Assembly: GCA_965242895.1 (NCBI GenBank)
Contig: OZ251507.1
Location: forward strand, 1,302,001-1,366,000
Source of the DNA: CATQHL01 sp965242895
GTDB taxonomy: Bacteria; Actinomycetota; Acidimicrobiia; Acidimicrobiales; CATQHL01
Reading direction: 5' to 3'
DNA length: 64,000 bases
Positions 52,717-60,913 of the stretch are shown piece by piece. The notes below the pieces were generated by a model. The model had not been told where the DNA came from. It did not search any database and saw nothing but the letters and a program-made list of their open reading frames with translations. The translations under genes and the position numbers were made by a program. Numbering within the stretch: the first letter of the stretch is position 1; the number at the start of each line of letters is the position of its first letter.

Positions 52717-52995
52717 AATGTCCTCGATGGCTGTTGGGATGTCTTGCGTCGGACAAGCAAAATCTTAGCGAATTGCTGTTAAAGGCAGCGCATTGCATCG
52801 CTGCGCGATGGCTAAACTTATTGTGAGTATTTTCACGAGCAGGAAACATGCACGTCTCTGAACGGCTTGAACGCCGCCCGCAGGTGCGGCTTGCTCTATC
52901 GGTGAATGCCTATCGAGAGTTGATATGGCAGAATTATCGAATTACACGACTAGCATCACGACGCTGAACGACGAAAGGAACGCCCAAAGAGCAAC
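52717..52995. promoter_or_regulatory. Divergent control region of cytochrome c and the qcr-nuo operon
   Basis: 279 bp without a gene, containing the Rex-like operator at 52821-52838. TAAACT (52813-52818) just before it could be a -10, in which case Rex would sit on the transcription start. TTGATA near 52917 followed 17 bp later by TACACG is a weaker second candidate. Confidence 0.5.
52821..52838 (+). promoter_or_regulatory. Candidate Rex operator
   Basis: TTGTGAGTATTTTCACGA matches TTGTGAA-N4-TTCACAA at 12 of 14 fixed positions. It is 105 bp from the cytochrome c start and 158 bp from the operon start. A rex gene lies in the same window. Confidence 0.65.
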
Positions 52996-53592
52996 GTGAA
53001 AGAAATCCGCCCCGTCGACGTCTCGGCGAAGAAGTTCCACGGTGCCTTGATTGGCAGTTCTGTCCTGCTTTTCGGGGGTCTGGTCTTGTGGATCGGGATT
53101 ACCGGTGACGCCGACCCGCCTTACTTGAATGTCGCCTTTACTCTCTCCTGGGTCGTATTTTGCCTGGGTGCGGTGGGGATTGTGGAGTACGCCCGCCGCC
53201 GCCCTGCTGATGCGCCCGTCACCTGGGGTCAGGCCATGGCCGGGGCGGTCATTGCGTTTTTCTTGATGTTCTGGGCTTACGGCGTGGTGCCGCACTGGTG
53301 GCTGGCCTTTGCCGACAACGAACTGAATTGGCGTCAAGATCGGCGCCTCATCGGCCCCATACTGCCGTCGTGGTGGGCAGAGGATCAAGGTTTGCTGTCT
53401 TGGGCGCTGCCGTTCGAACTGAATTATCGAGTTGTGCGTGACATAGTGGCCGTGCTCGTCTACGGTTTAGTCCTCACGGCTCAAGTGGTCATTGGAAGCA
53501 TTTGGCAGAACCGCGGTCGTCCGGCGGTGGCAGCGGCTGTGCCGGCTTCGACCTACGGTCGTCCGCTCGTCAAAGAAGGGACTTCGAACTAA
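52996..53592 (+). CDS. Membrane protein of the respiratory operon, unknown family
   Basis: 198 residues with hydrophobic segments near 16-36, 46-62, 79-100 and 150-168, and a Trp-rich external loop (PHWWLAFADNELNWRQD). No haem or iron motif is seen. It starts at GTG with AAAGAG before it. The TAATG overlap with the ferredoxin gene shows coupling. Position as first gene of the cytochrome bc operon suggests an accessory or quinol-side subunit (inference). Confidence 0.8.
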   Translation: MKEIRPVDVSAKKFHGALIGSSVLLFGGLVLWIGITGDADPPYLNVAFTLSWVVFCLGAVGIVEYARRRPADAPVTWGQAMAGAVIAFFLMFWAYGVVPHWWLAFADNELNWRQDRRLIGPILPSWWAEDQGLLSWALPFELNYRVVRDIVAVLVYGLVLTAQVVIGSIWQNRGRPAVAAAVPASTYGRPLVKEGTSN

Positions 53593-54008
53593 TGGCATCC
53601 ACCGACGCCAACCCGCCCATGCCCGAATTTCGCGACGATTACGTCCTTGCCGAAGTCGACGCCGACTGGTTGTCGAAGGCTGTGAAACCCAAGCAGTTCA
53701 TCCACATTGACCAGTCGGAATGCATAATGTGCGAGGGTTGCGTGGACATCTGTCCCTGGAAGTGCATACACATGGTCACCCCGGACGCCGTTGATTTGGC
53801 GATGGGCACCGAACGTCCTGGGGCCGACCCCTCCGACCACGTGATTTTCACTATCGACGACGATGTCTGCACGCGTTGCGCTCTTTGCGTAGACCGCTGT
53901 CCCACAGGTGTCATCATTATGGGGAAGGTTGGGGAAGCGCCGCCGGGCGGCGATCCTCATCAGCGGATGCCTAGTTACGGCTACGGCTACGGAATGCGTT
54001 TGGCTTAG
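53592..54008 (+). CDS. 2x[4Fe-4S] ferredoxin-type subunit
   Basis: 138 residues from ATG 53592. Two cluster motifs are CIMCEGCVDICPWKC near 50 and CTRCALCVDRCPTG near 96, separated by an insert of about 30 residues. The tail is Gly/Tyr-rich (YGYGYGMRLA). There is no signal peptide or membrane span, so it is probably cytoplasmic and bound to the complex. A ferredoxin inside a bc-complex operon is unusual and could connect a low-potential donor with the quinone pool (inference). Confidence 0.9.
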   Translation: MASTDANPPMPEFRDDYVLAEVDADWLSKAVKPKQFIHIDQSECIMCEGCVDICPWKCIHMVTPDAVDLAMGTERPGADPSDHVIFTIDDDVCTRCALCVDRCPTGVIIMGKVGEAPPGGDPHQRMPSYGYGYGMRLA

Positions 54009-54068
54009 CCTGCGAGGACAGAAAGATCGGCGAGATCTAGAAAGACGGAAAAGACGGAATAGAGCATC

Positions 54069-54836
54069 GTGCCGCCAAAACTTCCTACCGGGAAAGACCT
54101 CAAGCGTCTGGGCGACAAAGTCCAGGGTTCGCAGGCTTGGAGTTCCATATTCCGGCCAGGCTCCATATTCCGCAAGGGGTATTCCGACAGCCCTCGGAAC
54201 CGCTCCTATGTGATCATGAACAGCGTGCTTTACCATCTTCACCCGGTGAAGGTGCGGCGGCACGGGGTGCGTGTCAGCTACACACTCTGCTTAGGAGGCC
54301 TGAGCTTTTTCCTGTTCATTCTGCTGACGGTTACCGGAATTTTCCTGATGTTCTTCTACCGCCCTACCGCAGTGCAGGCCTGGGACGACATCTACGTTAT
54401 GCAGACGGAGGTGGCCTTCGGCTTGCTTGTGCGGAACATCCATCGTTGGGGCGCACACCTGATGGTTCTGACTGTGTTCCTGCACATGGCGAGGGTCTTT
54501 TATCACGGCGCGTACAAGCCGCCGCGGGAATTCAATTGGGTGGTCGGCGTGATTTTGCTCACTCTCACGCTCCTGCTCTCTTTTACGGGCTATCTGTTGC
54601 CTTGGGATCAGCTGGCTCTCTGGGCGGTGACGGTGGGTACCAACATGATGGGTTTCACTCCGGTTTTTGGAGATCAGGTGAGGTTCGTGCTGCTCAGCGG
54701 CCCGGAAATAGGTACCGACACTTTGCTTCGCTGGTATGTGCTGCACGTGCTGATGCTGCCGTTTGTCTTGATCATTTTTCTTGCCGTCCACTTCTGGCGG
54801 GTGCGCAAAGACGGCGGCATTTCTGGCCCCCTGTAA
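54069..54836 (+). CDS. qcrB: Cytochrome b, N-terminal subunit (b6-type)
   Basis: 255 residues, four membrane helices. The haem-binding His pairs lie in RNIHRWGAHLMVLTVFLHMAR and WYVLHVLMLPFVLIIFLAVHFWR, the expected 13-14 spacing. YLLPWDQLALWAVTVGTN is the Qo-side block. The protein ends after helix D, so cytochrome b is split, as in b6f complexes. Start GTG 54069. The C-terminal half follows after 3 bp. Confidence 0.93.
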   Translation: MPPKLPTGKDLKRLGDKVQGSQAWSSIFRPGSIFRKGYSDSPRNRSYVIMNSVLYHLHPVKVRRHGVRVSYTLCLGGLSFFLFILLTVTGIFLMFFYRPTAVQAWDDIYVMQTEVAFGLLVRNIHRWGAHLMVLTVFLHMARVFYHGAYKPPREFNWVVGVILLTLTLLLSFTGYLLPWDQLALWAVTVGTNMMGFTPVFGDQVRFVLLSGPEIGTDTLLRWYVLHVLMLPFVLIIFLAVHFWRVRKDGGISGPL

Positions 54837-54839
54837 TTA

Positions 54840-55679
54840 ATGGCCGACATCCCCGAAGTTCCCGAGCATCTGCTGAGGCGAGCCAAGGAAGCCCGTGAGC
54901 GCCTAGAGCGCGAGGCGTCGGGGGGCTCGCCGGGCCAAGAGGAGACTTCCGCCTCCGCTCAGCCCGCCAGCGGCGCTCCGCCAGAGGCGGCTGCGGGTGC
55001 CCAGGCGCCTGCCGGGGCAGCCGGGGCTGCAGTCCCTGCGGGCGATTCCGAGAAGATCCCGCCCCACCTGCTTGACCGCACCCGCTCTCTGGCGGAGCAG
55101 TCGGCTAGAGCTCCGGCTACTTCTGCCGCTCCGGCCCCTCCGAGCCCAGTCCCGCCGGCCGGGATGACCCCTACCGGCCCGGGTGGTCACACGCAGCGCC
55201 TGCTGACGGTGGTCAAGTCGGGATCTATTCAGGACGTGAAGGCCAAGCCTTCCGACAAAGTGCATGTCTGGCCGCACCTGCTCGTGGTGGAGTTCGTGGC
55301 GGCCTTGCTCGTAACTGCTTTCTTGCTGATCTTTTCCGTTTTCGTGAACGCTCCCCTCCTGGAGTTGGCCAATGTGAACGAGACTCCCAATCCTTCCAAG
55401 GCTCCTTGGTACTTTCTTGGGCTTCAGGAACTGCTTACGATGTTCCACCCCATGGTGGCCGGAGTGACAATTCCAGGAATAGCTCTCTTTCTGCTGATTC
55501 TCGCTCCGTATGTAGATCGCAACAAAGAAAATGCTCCTGAAAAGCGCAAGTTTGCGGTGTCGCTCATGACGGTCCACCTGATGTTCTGGGCTGTTCTCGT
55601 GATAATCGGTTCGTTCTTCCGCGGCCCTGGATTCAACTTTATATTTCCCTGGCAAGACGGACTTTTCTTCGACTTCTGA
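54840..55679 (+). CDS. Cytochrome b, C-terminal subunit (subunit IV-like) with long N-terminal extension
   Basis: 279 residues. A cytoplasmic extension of about 130 residues is Ala/Pro/Gly-rich and contains two copies of a short motif, VPEHLLRRAKEA near 5 and IPPHLLDRTRSL near 75. Three membrane helices follow (about 150-172, 205-225, 240-258). The quinol-site motif reads APWYFLGLQEL, so the Glu of PEWY is replaced by Ala. It ends in a TGATG overlap with the 30-codon ORF. Confidence 0.9.
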   Translation: MADIPEVPEHLLRRAKEARERLEREASGGSPGQEETSASAQPASGAPPEAAAGAQAPAGAAGAAVPAGDSEKIPPHLLDRTRSLAEQSARAPATSAAPAPPSPVPPAGMTPTGPGGHTQRLLTVVKSGSIQDVKAKPSDKVHVWPHLLVVEFVAALLVTAFLLIFSVFVNAPLLELANVNETPNPSKAPWYFLGLQELLTMFHPMVAGVTIPGIALFLLILAPYVDRNKENAPEKRKFAVSLMTVHLMFWAVLVIIGSFFRGPGFNFIFPWQDGLFFDF

Positions 55680-55771
55680 TGGACGGCAATGCTCGCGGGT
55701 CAGACTTCGGCGCTCTCGCCCGCCGCCGGGGCGTTCTGCGGACTTCTCTGAAAGCAGTCGCTGCGCCATGA
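55679..55771 (+). CDS. 30-residue ORF inside the qcr operon
   Basis: ATG 55679 shares one base with the cytochrome b stop (TGATG), and its own stop overlaps the Rieske ATG (ATGA), so it fills the 88-bp gap exactly. The peptide starts MDGNARGSDFGALARRRG and ends KAVAAP: basic, without a membrane helix. Not recognised. Translation is suggested only by the perfect tiling. Confidence 0.5.
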   Translation: MDGNARGSDFGALARRRGVLRTSLKAVAAP

Positions 55772-56655
55772 TCGTTCTCGCAATCGTCATCCCCCTCTTG
55801 ACGCTGGCTGCGGTCGTGATGATTCTTGCCGTCTACAAGCGGAAAGAGGTGCGAGGAGCGGCGGGCCGCCTTTCCCGTGCGGCTAGGCGCGCCGACGAAG
55901 CCGCTCGTTCCGAGTCCTATGAAGCTTCGGGCGCCGCCTCTACGGCTGATCCCTCAGCGCCGCCGCAGCTTTCAGGGCGCGAAGTTGAACGAGCGGCGGT
56001 CTTGGCTCGCCGCGCCGCCGAGGAGCCGCCCCCTCCGCCCGCCGACTTGGTGCCTTGGTCGCCTCCGGACGAAGAAGCCGTGGGAGTTTCTCGCCGGCAG
56101 TTCCTCAATCGATCCGTAGTGGGTTTCATGGTGGTCGGCCTGTCGGGCTTCGGAGCATCCATGCTGGCGTTCCTCTGGCCTCCGTTCGTGACCGGCTTCG
56201 GCGCAGTGGTTAACGCGGGCAATGTGGACGAACTCAAGTCTCAGATCCGCGACGAGAACGGCTTTTTGAAGGTGCCCGAGGGGCGCATGTGGATCACCGA
56301 GTATCCCGAGAGCGCGTTGCCAAAGGCTCGCGAGGTTTATTCCCCGGACGTGCTGGCCGGCATGGAGGCCGGCTTGGTGGCTCTCTACTGGAAATGTCCT
56401 CATCTGGGCTGCACGGTCCCTTCCTGTATTAGTTCGCAGTGGTTTGAGTGCCCCTGCCATGGCTCGAAGTACAACCAGGTTGGGGAGAAGCGCGGCGGTC
56501 CTGCCCCGCGAGGCATGGATCACTTCGCAACCTCGGTCAACGAACGAGGCGAGTTCCTGGTCAACACGGGAAAGATCATTCCTGGCCGCCAGGTTGGCAC
56601 GGATACGACTCGGCAGGAAGCGCAAGGGCCGAATTGCATTGGCCAAGCGGAGTGA
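55768..56655 (+). CDS. qcrA: Rieske iron-sulfur protein
   Basis: 295 residues. A membrane segment at the N-terminus (about 3-22) is followed by a charged Ala-rich linker, a twin-arginine-like SRRQFLNRS with a second span (about 115-135), and the Rieske fold. The cluster motifs are CPHLGCTVP and CPCHGSKY, with two Cys and two His ligands plus the conserved disulfide cysteines. It takes electrons from quinol at the Qo site. Confidence 0.95.
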   Translation: MIVLAIVIPLLTLAAVVMILAVYKRKEVRGAAGRLSRAARRADEAARSESYEASGAASTADPSAPPQLSGREVERAAVLARRAAEEPPPPPADLVPWSPPDEEAVGVSRRQFLNRSVVGFMVVGLSGFGASMLAFLWPPFVTGFGAVVNAGNVDELKSQIRDENGFLKVPEGRMWITEYPESALPKAREVYSPDVLAGMEAGLVALYWKCPHLGCTVPSCISSQWFECPCHGSKYNQVGEKRGGPAPRGMDHFATSVNERGEFLVNTGKIIPGRQVGTDTTRQEAQGPNCIGQAE

Positions 56656-56739
56656 GTTCTCCCTCTCCTCGCTGCCAACCGAGCGCATCCTTGCCGCGCG
56701 GCGTTCTAGCAGATCGGTCTCTGGCGGAAGGGTGAGTTC

Positions 56740-57933
56740 GTGATCGGCGCAGTCTTGGCTGCATCCACTCAGCGCACGATCGGCGTGGTTCTGGCCGCAG
56801 TCGCCGTGGGCGGTTTCATCTGTTACTGGATATTCAACTGGCTGACCGGCCGCAGCGAAGCAGGGTCGGAGACCGAACTAGCGCTCAACCGCCGTCCATA
56901 CCTAGACGACGAGGAATTGGAAGGCAAGAAGCTGGATCTGAGCCTGACGGCAGGACTCGTCTGCATCGTTCTCATCGCTATCGGGCTGCCTCTCTACTGG
57001 CTTGGCGAACCGGGCCGCCAGGACGGACTCATCGTTCTGAGCGACGAGGTGGCCGTCCACCGCGGCGAGGAACTCTATGAAGAGCGCTGCGCCACCTGTC
57101 ACGGCACGGTCAACGGCCCTGGCGGTTTGCGCGACCACACGTTGGTGGACGAAAACGGAGCTTTCCTGGCGTTAGTGAAGTGGAAAGTCCCTTCTCTCGG
57201 CGCTGTTCTCTACCGATATTCAGCCGACGAAGTCCGTTATGTCTTGAACTACGGACGCCCGAACACGCCGATGCCTGCCTGGGGCGCAGCCGGCGGCGGT
57301 CCGTTCAGTTCGCAGCAGATTGACGAGATCGTGGCCTACATCGAGCATGAACAGATAGAACTCCCCGAGGTTCGTCAGCGAGTGCAAGACGGTTTGGTCT
57401 CGCAGGCCCGTTCCGAAGCCTCTGCTTTTCTTGGCCAAGACGCTTCCCGCGAGGCGGTGGACGAACTGACAGGAGATCTTCTTGCGTCGGCGTCCGCCGA
57501 CCCCGTTCGCTTAGGGAGGATGCTTTTCAACAATGAGGCCGACGGAGGCGTGTACGGATGTGCACGCTGTCACACGCCGGGGTGGTCTTACGACGCCGCC
57601 GAAATCGCCGAGAACAATCCGCTCATTCCCTCGGAAATATCTGGAGGCGGCGGGTTTGCCCCGCCGCTGGTCAACGGCTCCACCTTGCGCCAGTTCAACA
57701 CCGTGCCTGAACATGAGGAATTCGTTATCAGCGGAAGCGAGAACGGCGTCAAATACGGAAGTTTCGGTCAGGGCGACGGCGGCGGCCAAATGCCGTCGTT
57801 CGGAGTTTGTGTGGGCGACCGAGACGCAGGCGAAAGAGACCTGATCAAGCGGAACGACTTTTGCGGTGAACGGGAGGGGCTGCTCACCGAAGAACAGATA
57901 TCCGCAATCGTGGCCTACGAGCGGCAGTTGTGA
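56740..57933 (+). CDS. qcrC: Dihaem cytochrome c of the bc complex
   Basis: 397 residues. Two membrane segments (about 14-35 and 66-87) precede two c-type domains, CATCH near 128 and CARCH near 271. Candidate axial Met are in NTPMPAWG and GGQMPSFG. This corresponds to the dihaem cytochrome cc of actinobacterial supercomplexes, although the anchor is N-terminal here. It starts at GTG and ends GTGA overlapping the next gene. 56656-56739 holds no gene. Confidence 0.9.
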   Translation: MIGAVLAASTQRTIGVVLAAVAVGGFICYWIFNWLTGRSEAGSETELALNRRPYLDDEELEGKKLDLSLTAGLVCIVLIAIGLPLYWLGEPGRQDGLIVLSDEVAVHRGEELYEERCATCHGTVNGPGGLRDHTLVDENGAFLALVKWKVPSLGAVLYRYSADEVRYVLNYGRPNTPMPAWGAAGGGPFSSQQIDEIVAYIEHEQIELPEVRQRVQDGLVSQARSEASAFLGQDASREAVDELTGDLLASASADPVRLGRMLFNNEADGGVYGCARCHTPGWSYDAAEIAENNPLIPSEISGGGGFAPPLVNGSTLRQFNTVPEHEEFVISGSENGVKYGSFGQGDGGGQMPSFGVCVGDRDAGERDLIKRNDFCGEREGLLTEEQISAIVAYERQL

Positions 57934-59141
57934 CGGCTTCTGCGTCAATCCTTGCGGGCATCGGCTGGGATCCGGAAATCCGCGGTTTTCTCACTGTGGC
58001 CCTGGCCAGTGTGCTCTTGGCTGGAACGGTCTGGCTGCTGCTGGTTACCAACACTGGCTTCCGTCTTGGCTCCTTGATCGCTCTGGCCGGACTCTTCGGT
58101 TGGTTCACGATCATGGCCGTCATCTGGTGGCTGCAGGGAATTGGCTACACAGGGTCCGCTCCGTCCTGGGAATACCAGGCAAGTTTCAGAGATCCAGCAG
58201 GTTTCGAACCCGAAGGCATAGAGGACGCCTACGTCGAGGGTGTGGATGAACTGCCCGATCCCAACTGCGACAACAGCGTAATTTTCCCCCCCTCTAAGAC
58301 AGGGTGGACGTTCACGCCCCCGGCTGACGGTTGCTCGCCAAGAGCTATCGGCTTGTTATTGACCTACCCCGGGGCAGACCGCGCCGAAGTGATGGCCGAG
58401 TTAGCCAACGTGGATTCCGAAGGGATTCGGACTGCGCTGCAGGAACGAAACGAACTGCTCTCCGACAACGACCCTCGCCGCCGTAATGCAGTCGAACTCA
58501 CAGCCGCGGCGGACGAGCAGATAGCTAGGCGGGAGAGCCAAATCGACAAGATGTCGCTCAGCGCTCTCGACGCCACCGCGCCTCAGGTGATTGAGTGGGC
58601 GCTCTCTGAGGGGTACCTGGAGTTGGGCGAATGGGATTTGCTTTCGACCGCTGCGTCGGGCGAAGCGACGGCCGCCGCAGGAGCATTCATCGATGAAAGA
58701 GGCATTTTTGCTGACGTGTCCACGACCGTGTTGACGCCCGAGGGTGAAGTTCCTTCCGCCACTGCTGCATATGTGTTCGTCGACGCCTTCGGCCGCGGCG
58801 GCAAGCCGGAGCGGTCCGGCGACGGGATTTGGGCGAGGGTCTCCAACAAGGTCAGCAATTCGGCGCGTATAACCAATCCTCCGCACTACGTGGTCGTTCA
58901 AGCCCGTCCGGCCATTCCAAAGGCGCAGGTGGTGGGCGAAGCTCCGCCGGCTTCGGAACTGGATTTCAGATCGGAGACCGTTTCGGTAGTAATGGTTCGC
59001 AATCTGGGTAATTTAAGACTTGTGCCTGCACTTGTGGCCATTGGTTCGGGTCTGATTTTCTTGGCGTTGATTCTCAGTCTCCACTGGCGCGACCGAAGAG
59101 TTCGTCGGGAAGTGGAGGCGTTTGAAGCCGCATCGCCGTAG
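57930..59141 (+). CDS. Membrane protein of the qcr-nuo locus, unknown family
   Basis: 403 residues. Two membrane spans near the N-terminus (about 17-38 and 46-68) are followed by a large external domain of about 280 residues and a C-terminal span (about 365-385) with a charged tail. The external part has two Cys (near 110 and 133) that could form a disulfide. No cofactor motif. It overlaps the cytochrome c gene by 4 bp; a structural subunit is the simplest reading (inference). Confidence 0.8.
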   Translation: MTASASILAGIGWDPEIRGFLTVALASVLLAGTVWLLLVTNTGFRLGSLIALAGLFGWFTIMAVIWWLQGIGYTGSAPSWEYQASFRDPAGFEPEGIEDAYVEGVDELPDPNCDNSVIFPPSKTGWTFTPPADGCSPRAIGLLLTYPGADRAEVMAELANVDSEGIRTALQERNELLSDNDPRRRNAVELTAAADEQIARRESQIDKMSLSALDATAPQVIEWALSEGYLELGEWDLLSTAASGEATAAAGAFIDERGIFADVSTTVLTPEGEVPSATAAYVFVDAFGRGGKPERSGDGIWARVSNKVSNSARITNPPHYVVVQARPAIPKAQVVGEAPPASELDFRSETVSVVMVRNLGNLRLVPALVAIGSGLIFLALILSLHWRDRRVRREVEAFEAASP

Positions 59142-59178
59142 CTGCGGCTGCTAAGGCGTCTAGCGGGAGGCTTTTGGC

Positions 59179-59754
59179 ATGGGCCAATATGCGCCGATTT
59201 TCGCCCTGGGGGTGTTAGCGGTAATCTTCTGCGTTCTCAGTCTGTTCGCTTCCCGGCTCCTGGCGCCGCGTCGTGCTACGCGGGCCAAAGTTGCCCCTTA
59301 TGAATGTGGAATTGTCCCCGGTCGGTCCGCTCCCGAGCGGTTCCCAGTGCGTTTTTTCCTAGTCGCCATGCTCTTCATAGTCTTCGACGTTGAAATTGTT
59401 TTTCTGTATCCCTGGGCGGTGGCGCATGGCTCCCTGGGGTGGTTCGGACTGGCGGCGATCTTGATCTTTTCGTTCGCAGTCTTCGAATCGTTCGTCTACC
59501 TCATCGGCAAGGGGGCTCTGGAATGGGGTCCTGGAAACCGGGCGGGCGGCGCCCTTTCCCGAGGTGCCGATCTCAGCTCCGAAACCACTATTCACAAGCT
59601 TGGCCCCGAGGCGGACGAGCCGGGTCTGATCATCCCGCCCTCCCCGCCCGCTGAGCCGGCGGCGGCGCATCCTGCCCTCGAGGGTGCGGCGGGGCATCCT
59701 GCCGCTGAGCCGGCTGCGGCGCACCCTGCGCTTGAGGTGGAGTCCGTACGGTGA
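59179..59754 (+). CDS. nuoA: NADH-quinone oxidoreductase subunit A
   Basis: 191 residues. The ND3-like core (about 1-125) has three membrane helices and the conserved loop APYECGIVPG plus FDVEIVFLYPWA. The usual length is about 120; here a C-terminal tail of about 65 residues contains the imperfect repeat PAEPAAAHPALE / PAAEPAAAHPALE. It begins the nuo series, 37 bp after the previous gene, and overlaps nuoB by 4 bp. Confidence 0.95.
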   Translation: MGQYAPIFALGVLAVIFCVLSLFASRLLAPRRATRAKVAPYECGIVPGRSAPERFPVRFFLVAMLFIVFDVEIVFLYPWAVAHGSLGWFGLAAILIFSFAVFESFVYLIGKGALEWGPGNRAGGALSRGADLSSETTIHKLGPEADEPGLIIPPSPPAEPAAAHPALEGAAGHPAAEPAAAHPALEVESVR

Positions 59755-60350
59755 GCGACGTCGATCTGGAGCGCTCCTGGGGAGGTCTAGCGGAACTCCC
59801 GCACAACTTTGCCACCGGCAAACTGGAGGAACTGGTCAAGTGGTCGCGGTCGCAGAGTTGCTGGCCGGCCACCTTCGGTCTCGCCTGCTGCGCCATCGAG
59901 ATGATGGCGACCGGCGGTTCTCACTACGACATAGCGCGCTACGGCATGGAGGTGTTCCGGGCTTCTCCCCGCCAAGCAGATCTGATGATCGTGGCGGGAC
60001 GGGTTTCTCAGAAGATGGCGCCCGTGCTGCGGCACATCTACGACCAGATGATGGAGCCCAAATGGGTCATCTCCATGGGCGTCTGCGCTTCATCTGGAGG
60101 AATGTTCAACAACTATGCCATCGTTCAAGGGGTCGACCAGGTAGTGCCGGTGGACGTTTACGCCCCAGGCTGTCCGCCCGGCCCGGAGACCTTGCTGCAT
60201 GCCATCTTGACCCTGCACGACTTGATCCGCAAAGGCAAGATCACCAAACGCCGCCGCAGCGCTGATGCGGGGGAGGGCATAGTCATCGAGCAGCGTGACG
60301 GCCAGACGGCTACGCGCATGCTGCTCCCGCGACCTGCCCGCCGCTCATGA
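59751..60350 (+). CDS. nuoB: NADH-quinone oxidoreductase subunit B
   Basis: 199 residues carrying cluster N2. The ligands are the tandem Cys in GLACCAIEMM, a Cys in GVCASSGG and one in YAPGCPPGPE, all present. It transfers electrons to quinone. It starts at GTG overlapping nuoA and ends 4 bp into nuoC. Confidence 0.97.
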   Translation: MSDVDLERSWGGLAELPHNFATGKLEELVKWSRSQSCWPATFGLACCAIEMMATGGSHYDIARYGMEVFRASPRQADLMIVAGRVSQKMAPVLRHIYDQMMEPKWVISMGVCASSGGMFNNYAIVQGVDQVVPVDVYAPGCPPGPETLLHAILTLHDLIRKGKITKRRRSADAGEGIVIEQRDGQTATRMLLPRPARRS

Positions 60351-60913
60351 GCGCCGAGGCGCCGTCCAGCATGTCCAGACTCGAGGAGCCTTCCGCCGAG
60401 CAAGACGCCTCCGCTGCGCCCCTAGCCGCCGGCGCGACCTGCCACGGCGTTCCGTCGACCCTCGATTTGGCAGGAACGGCGGTTTTGCACGTCCTCCCCT
60501 CTCAGCTCCTTAGTGTGGCTGCTGCTTTGCGGGAAGAGGGCTTTCGTGTTTGCGTGGACGTCTGCGGCGTGGACTACCTAGGCGCCGCCTCCCGCCCCGA
60601 GACTCCCCCCGGCATCAAGACCGAACGCTTTGAAGTGATCGTGACGCTTCTCTCCCACGACGCCCGCCGCCGCATCCGCCTGCGGGTGCAGGTCGCAGCC
60701 GATGACCTTTCCGTTCCTTCACTCTTCGACCTCTATCCGGGCGTGGAGAACCCCGAGCGCGAGGTCTTCGACCTGTTCGGCATCCGCTTCGAGGAGCACC
60801 CCGACCTCACTCGCATTCTCATGCCCGAAAGCTGGCACGGCCATCCCCTGCGCAAGGACTTCGATACCGGAGCGGTGCCTGTCCGCTTCAAGGCATCAGC
60901 GGATGTGCGATGA
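60347..60913 (+). CDS. nuoC: NADH-quinone oxidoreductase subunit C
   Basis: 188 residues. The 30-kDa-subunit signature is EREVFDLFGIRFEEHPDLTRILMPESWHGHPLRKDF. An N-terminal Ala/Ser-rich stretch of about 35 residues precedes the core. Four-base overlaps on both sides show tight coupling with nuoB and nuoD. Confidence 0.96.
   Translation: MSAEAPSSMSRLEEPSAEQDASAAPLAAGATCHGVPSTLDLAGTAVLHVLPSQLLSVAAALREEGFRVCVDVCGVDYLGAASRPETPPGIKTERFEVIVTLLSHDARRRIRLRVQVAADDLSVPSLFDLYPGVENPEREVFDLFGIRFEEHPDLTRILMPESWHGHPLRKDFDTGAVPVRFKASADVR

Noticed and set aside
54137..54898. Alternative-frame ORF of 253 codons over cytochrome b
   Set aside because: Shadow of qcrB; no hydrophobic pattern or family, while qcrB is unmistakable.
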